A stretch of DNA of 64,000 nt from Amphibalanus amphitrite (lineage: Eukaryota; Arthropoda; Thecostraca; Balanomorpha; Balanidae): assembly GCF_019059575.1 (NCBI RefSeq), contig NW_024881529.1, forward strand, positions 868,001 to 932,000. Reading direction: 5' to 3'. The notes beneath the pieces were generated by a model, which saw only the letters and a program-made list of their open reading frames with translations, was not told the DNA's origin and did no database searches. Below are positions 12,640 through 64,000 of the stretch, piece by piece. Numbering within the stretch: position 1 is the first letter of the stretch; the number at the start of each line of letters is the position of its first letter. The position numbers and the translations under genes are program-made.

Positions 12640-14502
12640 CAGGGGCGGATCCAGGAAAACTCCAAGGGGAGGGTCATGAATCGAAGTGGTGCCCCTACCT
12701 ATACCCAAAATTAAAAACTCAACGGATTTCGTCCACTTCATTTTGGTGGTGCCCCCATTTTCAGTTTTTTTCTTTTTATTTTTTTTTTAGTCAGTATCTT
12801 AACTCTTAGCCACAACCACATTTACCAATTGTAAGCAAGTATATATGAATGTGCTATGTGTACGCTGTGGACGCTGAGTAATGAGTACTTACCAGGAACG
12901 TTATCAGGTAAGCAAATCGTTGTCAGTCCGACGAACTTGACCCTGGCGTCTAAAGGGTCTGTCCTTGACACTTCAGGCTTGTCAGGGGCACCAAAGTCCT
13001 TCCAGGGACACCACAAACCTGCCAGGGGCACCTACGGCCTTGTAGGGGCGCCACAGGCCCGCCAGGGGCACCACATGCCTGCCAGGAAGCAGGGGCACCG
13101 CAGGTCTAGCAAGTACAAGTACACGACAGGCCTGTCAGGGGCACAACGGGCCTGTTGGGCCCATGAGCACCCCTAGGGGCAGGGGCACCACAGTCCTTCC
13201 AGGGGCACCGCAGGCCTGTGAGGGGCACCAGCGGCCTAGCAGGGGCACCAGTCAACACAGGCCTGCCAGGGGCACCACAGGCCTGCCAGGGGCACCAGAG
13301 GCCTGCCAGGGGCACCAGAGGCCTGCCAGGGGCACCAGAGGCCTGCCAGGAGCACCACCGACCTCGCAGGGGTAACTTGGGCATGTCAAGGCACAGGGGC
13401 ACCACTGGCCTGTCGAGAGGCACTTCAGGCTTTTCAGGGGCACCATAGTCCTCTCCGGGCGCAGGGGTAGCAGGGGCACCAGAGGCCTGCCAGGGGCACT
13501 GCAGGCCTAGCAAGGGCACCACTGGTCTATCAGGGGCACCACGAGCCGCCTGTCATAGCCAGGCATCTCAAGCTTATCAAGGCCCAGGGGCACCACAGGT
13601 CTGTGAGGGGCACCAGCGACCTAGCAGGGGCACCAGTCAACACAGGTCTGCCAGGGGCGCCACAGACCTGCCAGGGGCACCACAGACCTGCCAGGGGCAC
13701 CAGAGGTCTGCTAGGGGCACCACCGGCCTCGCAGGGGCACCTTGGGCCTGTCAGGGTCACCACGGGTCTGCCGAGGGGCACTTCAGACTTTTCAGGGGCA
13801 CCAGTCCTCTCCGGGCGTAGGGGTACCAGCGGCCTAGCAAGGGCACCAGAGGTCTGCCAGGGGCACCAGCGGCCTAGCAAGGGCACCAGAGGCCTGCCAG
13901 GGGCACCACAGGCCTAACAAGGGCACCACGGGCCTGTCAGGGGCACCTCAGGCTTGTCAGGGCCCAGGGACACCACAGTCCTTCCAAGGGCACCGCAAGC
14001 CTGTCAGGGGCACCAGAGGCCTGCCAGGGGCACCACAGGCCTAGCAAGGGCACCACTGGCCTGTCAGGGGCACCTCAGGCTTGTCAGGGCCCAGGGGCAT
14101 CACAGTCCTTCCAGGGGCATTACAAGCCTGTCAGGGGCACCAGAGGCCTAGCAAGGGCACCACAGGCCTGCCATGGACACCACAGGCCTGCCAGGGGCAC
14201 CGCCGGCCTTGCAGGGGCGCCTCAGGCCTGTCAGGGGCACCACGTGCCTGCCGGGGACACTTCAGGCTTGTCAGGGGCGTTACAGTCCTGTCAGGGCCCA
14301 GGGGCACCAGGCCCGTGGTGTCCCTGCTAGGCCTGTGGTGCCCCTGGCGGTCCTGTGGTGCCCCTGGCGGTCCTGTGGTGCCCCTGTCAGGACTGTGATA
14401 CCCCTGATAGGCCGGTGGTGCCCCTGGCAGGTCTTTGGGCCCCCGGGCCTCAAGGGGGGGGGGGCCATGACCCATGTGACCCCCCCCTTGGATCCGCCCC
14501 TG
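12640..14502. mobile_element. hAT-like non-autonomous transposon 1, filled with a minisatellite
   Basis: Terminal inverted repeats CAGGGGCGGATCCA at 12,640-12,653 and its complement at 14,489-14,502 are perfect over 14 bp. The 8 bases outside, GCTCTCCG, occur at 12,632-12,639 and 14,503-14,510, an exact 8-bp target duplication as made by hAT transposases. No transposase frame is present. Most of the 1,863 bp is a 20-bp minisatellite whose unit starts CAGGGGC, like the terminus itself. Placement in hAT rests on duplication length and CAGGGG-type end. Confidence 0.93.
12960..14440. repeat. 20-bp minisatellite inside hAT-like element 1
   Basis: Some 70 degenerate units near the consensus AGGGGCACCACAGGCCTGCC run 5'-3' to about 14,312. 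The units then switch to reverse orientation (GGTGCCCCTG...) to about 14,440. Higher-order blocks recur, for example GTCAACACAG at 13,251 and 13,636. Three units make 60 bp, so each frame reads as a 20-residue repeat (GLPGAPQACQGHQRPARGT-like); these collagen-like frames are a repeat artefact. Confidence 0.92.
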
Positions 14503-14535
14503 GCTCTCCGAGCCATCGATCTGTGAGAACCATAA

Positions 14536-15640
14536 GATCCGCATCTCCGTCTTATGGGAGCTTCGCAGCCCCGTCAAATGGGAGACCCACAGCTCCGTCT
14601 AATGGGAGATTTGCAAGCCAGTCTAAATAGGTGATCCGACGCTTCGTCTAATGGGAGATTCACAGCTCCGTCTAATATCAGACCCACAGATCCGTCTATC
14701 TAATGGGAGACCCACGTCTCCGTCTAACGGTATAGATCCGCAGCTCCGTCTAATGGGAGCTCCGCAGGTCCATCTAATGGGAGATTTGCAAGCCCGTCTA
14801 ATGGGGGATCCGCTGATCCGTCTAATGGGAGATTTGCAAGTCCGTCTAATGGAGGATCCGTAGCTTCGTCTTCTGGGAGACTCACAGCTCCGTCTAATGG
14901 GAGATCCACTGGTCCGTCTAATGGGGGATCCGAAGCTTCGTCTTACGGGAGACGCACAGCTCCGTCTAATGGGAGATCCGCAGCTCCGTCTTATGGGGGC
15001 TTCGCAGCTCCGTCTAATGGGAGATTTGCAAGCCCGTCTAAATGGGGGATCCGACGCTTCGTCTAATGGGAGATTCACAGCTCCGTCTAATATCAGACCC
15101 GCAGCTCCGTCTAATGGGAGACCCAAGTATTCTTCTAATAGGAGATTTGCAAGTCCGTCTAATGGCAGATCCGCGACTTCTTCCAGTGGGAGACCCACGT
15201 CTCCGTCTAACGGTAGATCCGCAGGTCCATCTAATGGGAGATTTGCAAGCCCGTCTAATGGGAGATCCGCTGGTCCGTCTAATGGGAGATTTGCAAGTCC
15301 GTCTAATAGGGGATCCGAAGCTTCGTCTAATGGGAGACTCACAGCTCCGTCTAATGGGAGATCCGCTGGTCCGTCTAATGGGAGATCCGCAACTCCATCT
15401 AATGTGAGACCCACATCTCCGTCTAATGGGAGATCTGCAGCTCCGTCAAATGGGAGACCCACAGCTCCGTATCTAATGGGGTATCCGAAGCTTCGTCTAA
15501 TGGGAGACTCACAGCTCCGTCTAATATCAAATCAGCAGCTCCGTCTAATGGGAGATCCGCAACTCCGTCTAATGGGGGATTTACAAGTCCTTCTAATGGG
15601 AGATTCGCAGCTGGCCGTCTAATAAATCCGCAGTTTCGTC
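14536..15640. repeat. 24-bp minisatellite
   Basis: About 45 units near the consensus GTCTAATGGGAGATCCGCAG + CTCC. Variants include GATTTGCAAG and GACCCAC. Because 24 is divisible by three and the unit lacks stops in several frames, long open frames appear on both strands (8-residue periods such as SNGRSAGP and LPLDGAAD). A higher-order block with TCTAATATCA recurs at 14,671, 15,086 and 15,520, about 415-434 bp apart. The array starts only ~26 bp beyond the hAT target duplication. Confidence 0.93.
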
Positions 15641-16981
15641 CAACGCAGTTCCTTACTTTAGGGGAACCGGAGCTCCGTCTCAAATAAGATTTGCACTCTG
15701 CAGCTCCGTAAAGTAGGGGACTCAGGCCCAACGTGTTATGGAAACCAACAAGTTCCGTCTGACAGGAGACTCGCTGCTCTGTATAAAAGGATATCTTCAG
15801 CTCTGACCAACATACCTTCGTGTACGTACGGCGTACCTCAGAATAACCCGCATCTCCTAATGTACTATGTACGTACGGTCGTACCTACGTGGGACCTCAG
15901 CCGGCTCTGAGCTGTGCGCCCATCGGAAGTTTGAAAGTGTTTACCGCCCCCCCCCCCCTCCCCCGCATGTAGGTAGTCATTTCAGGCTGTATTCAATGCA
16001 TTCCAGAAAACTGAAGAATGTCGGATATTTTGAGTGTTCTGTTCATGTACCTCAATCCCATTAAAAAAATTAAATGTTATTATTTTATGGCAGATGGCTT
16101 CGGACGACACAAAGAAAGCATGCAAACAATCTTGCTGCGGCCAGGTGGAAGACGTTATGTTAATGATAATGGTACAGAAACGTCTGACATCGTGAATGCC
16201 TTGCTGCTCGTCAGGAATATCTCCGTACGATCTCATTGAAGCAGCAGCCGTAAAGGCAGATAATGGAATGTGGCATGGTGGTTTGAAACATCGAACGAAT
16301 GGTGCACCTTTTGCGCGACTAATTTGCGCGACTAATCAGCTAGGTATTGCAATTTCGATTAGGAGATTCCGTTTCTTAATTAAAAGGAACTTCCGTACCT
16401 AAAGTAACAAGAATGTGATGAATTGAATAATGACGAAAACGATGCTAGTTAGTACAAGAAATAGGAAACATTGATTGAAGCTGGCTGACGTTCTTGCCAA
16501 AAAAAAAAAACTGACAATAATAACTAGGCAAAGCCTAGTTATTTCTTACATTTGGTCATTTTATTTTCATACAGGTCATACCTATAAGGTCATCTTAATT
16601 CGCTTTTTTCTCGCCGACACTGGACCATACCGTATGAGCTAAAACATCAGGCATGGTAACTTAAATACGAAGCGAAAGGGTTTTGCAGGACCTATAGAAT
16701 GCGTCCCTTGCGACCATGTTTATCTGGTTCACGGGTAATGCGCTGTTCATGCAAAACATAAAAAATGGGAAATCGGGAAAATTTGACAAGGGTATTTTAC
16801 CTACATATCCTTCGTGACCTCCTACTACTAATAGCTCTTACACCTTTTCCTATAATAGTCCTTATTTTATTGTTAATTGTTTTCCATCTGTCTAAGCTAA
16901 GGTTCTTGAGCTAACAAACCGTGTTTGGTCAAAAAGGCCATCGCTATGGCGAGGTTTGCTGAGACCCACACCCGGGCCGGG
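15641..16981. other. intergenic, with a C-run and a short hairpin
   Basis: The C-rich run at 15,944-15,964, A12 at about 16,499-16,510, and a perfect hairpin at 16,519-16,543 (arms AATAACTAGGC, loop AAA) are the only structures noted. Sequence from 16,000 onward is AT-rich. No gene was recognised. Confidence 0.55.
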
Positions 16982-16985
16982 TTAA

Positions 16986-17483
16986 AAGGGATTATCCCAC
17001 CTCCTAAAATGTTGTTAAAACCAGTTAAATTGTGCCCGACTTTATAGATTGGATGACCAGGAACACGGTTCTGGCATTTATTTTCCATTAAACATCTTAG
17101 GCTTCCCATATTCCAAACACAAACTTTCAAATATGTGACGTCACAACCCAAAATTACCTCCTTCCCCAGGCCACATTACTGTCATAAAGCTGATTCTTTT
17201 TACTCTGTAGGCACCACAACAAAGTTCAGACCAAGTTTTAAGCGATTTTTCAACGAACAAACCCATTTAAATCAGAATGACTAAACGAGGTGACGTCACA
17301 CTAACGGTTGCTCCATGTTGAAGATAGGGCCTTGTACAAGGCCCATTTTCAAATGAAGGGAACGAATTTCTTCAATACCAAGAGGCCGCGGGGGTTGCAA
17401 CCTAGATAGATAGTGGTTTCTGAACCTCGCCGCAAACTTGGCTATCTCAACTCAAACCCCATGTTGATGGTGGGATAGTCCCT
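16986..17483. mobile_element. TTAA-flanked MITE-like element
   Basis: TTAA at 16,982-16,985 and 17,484-17,487 flank imperfect inverted ends (AAGGGATTATCCCACC versus complement of GGTGGGATAGTCCCT). The body of ~498 bp has no coding capacity and contains an 18-bp palindrome GGGCCTTGTACAAGGCCC at 17,327-17,344. TTAA targets are typical of piggyBac-like elements. The short imperfect ends make this less certain than the others here. Confidence 0.55.
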
Positions 17484-17487
17484 TTAA

Positions 17488-18627
17488 GCTATTGGTCTGA
17501 TGCGGCCCAATCATCGTCTTCTTAATAACTGAATATATTTAATGATTTTTACTTTAAAGGTATTCCGAGAAAATACTAGGTATCCCCGACGATGTCCCAT
17601 TACCCAACCCAACTCCCAAGTCATTCATGACATTGACCAGTTAACACCCCAAATGTCAATCATCCCATTTAGGTGCCTTTGGACTTCAGCGCGCTGTAAA
17701 CACCGTCTAACATCGCGGGGTGGCGAAACAAGGTTAGTTAGGGAACAAAACCCATTCATGAGCCGCATAACTCCTCTCCAGGTCAAAACACAATTATCGT
17801 GGTGGGTGCCGGGCGGTGGGTGCCGTCTCCGTCTGTCACCTGTCACTCGGTCCGTCATCAGTCAGTACGGTCCGGCCCGGTCCGTCTCGCAGCCCCCCCC
17901 CCCCCCTCCCCGCCCGCTGCGCTGCCATTGAGTGACCCCTGGAGAAGGCGCCGCTCGCCCCGCCCCCTGAAACGCGCCGCCCTTTGGTTGGATGCACCTC
18001 CCATTGTTTCGACACGCTATCGAATGGTGTCTCGGTGAGCGCAGAGCCGCACGACATGAAGGGCAAAAACACGTCCTCAGCGGCCGACGACCGGCCGAGA
18101 AAGGGCGGCGAGCTGCACAAAGCGCCATTTATTGGCAATTAGTACTGGGTGCCATGGGTGGGGTGGGCGGATCCAGCCGATGGGGCATCCAGCAGCCGCC
18201 CGCGCAGCACGGACCCACACAAAAGTCGCCCGCTTGCCGCCCCCGCTAATTATAAGTGCCCCTCTCATGGCCGTTCCAATTTCGCGCCCCGAAACTTGGC
18301 GTCACTAATGTTAGCGACGGCGCTGCAAACAGACACACCAATTTGATTGGCAAGCAAGTATCTTCACCATTCCCATTCTTCCTACACTTCATTTGCCACT
18401 TTCCCTAGACGTCGCTCTCACCTATCGCTAACATTTCACTCCGCCAACATTGGCGCGGCGGTCCCTTGATCGTGAAGCCGACGAACCAGTGAGGGCGGCC
18501 GTCACAGACACAACACCGCTCGGCGGCGCGCGGTGGCCAGCCAGTCGTCCGTTGGCAGTTGAGGGGTGGGTGTCGCAGCGCGCGCTCCGAGAGACCGGAC
18601 TGTCTGTTGGTGTTTACTTGCGTTCAG
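17488..18627 (+). promoter_or_regulatory. GC-rich 5' flank of the p75-like gene (putative promoter and 5' UTR)
   Basis: This segment precedes the proposed first coding exon and is CpG-rich from about 17,800. A TAATTATAAG stretch lies near 18,247. No transcription start can be fixed from sequence; the CTTGCGTTCAG just before the ATG could be an acceptor if a 5' non-coding exon exists. The call is by position only. Confidence 0.3.
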
Positions 18628-62507
<43,880 letters not shown>

Positions 62508-64000
62508 TGCCGGCACTCGACGCCAACTGATCTCGTCTATATGTGCGTGTGTGTAGTGTGATGTGATTTATTTGTATGCGTATTTTGCCGAAGGTTGCGC
62601 AGCCTTTGGCGATGTGGTTTGGAGCAATGCGGTATTTGATGAGATGTTGAGAAGGGGAACTTGTTTATAGTGATGTTTCCCATTTGGTGTTCCCCGTATG
62701 ATATGCATTGTTCGCGCGCACAAGACTCCGTGTGTTCCATCTGCTCTCTATTTGTTCCCCAAGCCAGTTAGATATGCCCTCTTGTCACAGTCAGTCAGTC
62801 TGCTATCATGTGTTGAACTCAATCATGGGCGCATTACACGTCCATTATTTATATGATGTGATACATGTCGCTTTTTGTAAATATGTCACCTCGTCGATGT
62901 CGGAGAAACCACGCCCTGTTGCGCGGCTTACCATGCATGTATTCATCCCTAGCAAGCATCACTCATTCCCTTGTGAATCTGAAACCTCCGAGACGCCCTT
63001 TCCGGGCTCTTTCCCGTAGCATCTGCCAGTGTTTCGATGTAGCCGTGTAAATTTCACATCCCCCTCCCCGATCGGACGAGGCCAGCGACGACCGCCTCGC
63101 CGGTCGGGTCAGATCTGATTCAGGAGGTGTATCAGCCAGTAGCAGCTCGACGACGCACCGCGCTGAGCTGACTCTTCCCACTAGGCTGGCCAAAGATTAG
63201 CGTATAGGTACGCGGGCGCCCCTGGTGTCCGGACGCCCCCGCGGGTGGCCGCAGGACACCGTGATCTGTGATAGTACAGCCCGGCCGGCCGCCGTGTGAT
63301 GCGCCCGGCCCGTGAGCCAGTGCAGGACTGCGTATCCACGTTGGTAGAGGCGAACTCGTGGCCTCAGCGCCGCTGGACGCCCCGTGTATACAGACATGGA
63401 TTGATAGCTGAATGTTATACATATGCCGCGCTCAAATATTTACTTGTTGGGAGCGGTCTGAAATATATCGCATCGTAGTGACAGAAATTGGTTTGGATGG
63501 GAGACGGCAAATCATGCGGTTCGCATGAAGCGAAATCGGCTTGTAATATTTAGTCGTTTGAGACGGGTGATCCAGGTTGCTTGTTAAATTCCCACCAGGC
63601 CCTAACGCCCAGCGGTTACTCCGTACTCTGAAGTTTGAGGTTGATGCAATCGACGATGAGGACAAGTTGTTTGGGCGGCGGTATCTGTGATGATTGCAGG
63701 TCAGCAGTTCCTTCTACCTACACAGTATACACTATACAACACACTCCGACCAAAGGCGTGCCAGGAAATGGCCAGACTGTCCTCCTCCCCCCACTTGACT
63801 TGGTGACCTCGCAATCAACAACCTTTGAAGAAGTTGAGAAGGACAAGGTAACCAGTTGGAACGTAGCGGCTTGGCTTCCCGATTACAATTCCTCCGGGTC
63901 TAATGGGTCTATACATCTATATTACTATTTGAGGAGGGTGCGTCTGTCCGTTACCGAGGTCCCGACTTGGTCGTGCTTTGCGTGGACTACAGGCCAGACC
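62508..64000. other. 3' UTR and downstream flank
   Basis: No AATAAA was seen in these 1.5 kb; AT-rich ATTATTTATATG at about 62,844 is the nearest AU-rich-type element. The transcript end cannot be placed. No further gene recognised. Confidence 0.5.

Noticed and set aside
13163..13917. Collagen-like frames (GLPGAP..., GAPQACQGHQ...)
   Set aside because: They are the 20-bp minisatellite read in frame; they occur on both strands inside a hAT-like element.
14623..15622. Long frames with LPLDGAAD or SNGRSAGP repeats
   Set aside because: Stop-free 24-bp minisatellite unit; equal length frames on opposite strands argue against coding.

Overview
The window is animal nuclear DNA, GC- and CpG-rich, with small exons, long introns and many short non-autonomous transposons. 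It probably comes from an arthropod or another protostome, possibly a crustacean; this is inferred from gene content and repeats and was not tested against any database. Two genes on the + strand can be supported. The first is the 3' end of a very-long-chain acyl-CoA dehydrogenase gene (ACADVL-like): four exons between 435 and 9,758, with the 5' part beyond the left edge. The second is a complete-looking, phase-consistent model of a p75 neurotrophin-receptor-like TNF receptor (NGFR/TNFRSF16-like), seven coding exons from 18,628 to 62,507.

The p75-like model encodes about 383 residues: signal peptide (split by a 16-kb first intron), three six-cysteine repeats in one exon, a short stalk, a transmembrane helix with the family's conserved cysteine, a cytoplasmic linker, and a C-terminal death domain split over the last two exons. 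Exons 3 to 6 are all multiples of three with phase-1 borders.

The rest is intronic or intergenic and full of repeats whose boundaries can be read directly. Three hAT-like elements have exact 8-bp target duplications (12,640-14,502; 24,057-25,015; 54,494-54,874). A 5'-truncated LINE with intact RNase H motifs lies on the minus strand (49,278-51,137) with a 15-bp target duplication. TTAA-flanked piggyBac-like elements occur at 30,748-31,642, 40,621-41,810 and 41,815-42,992, the last two back to back on one TTAA. TA-flanked elements occur at 6,801-7,738, 29,824-30,718 and 32,593-33,595. A 20-bp minisatellite sits inside the first hAT element, directly next to a 24-bp minisatellite. Long (CT)n/(GA)n tracts and many poly-G/poly-C runs are present.

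No tRNA, rRNA, CRISPR array or prokaryotic feature was found. Most long open frames outside the named exons are stop-poor repeats or GC-rich non-coding DNA.
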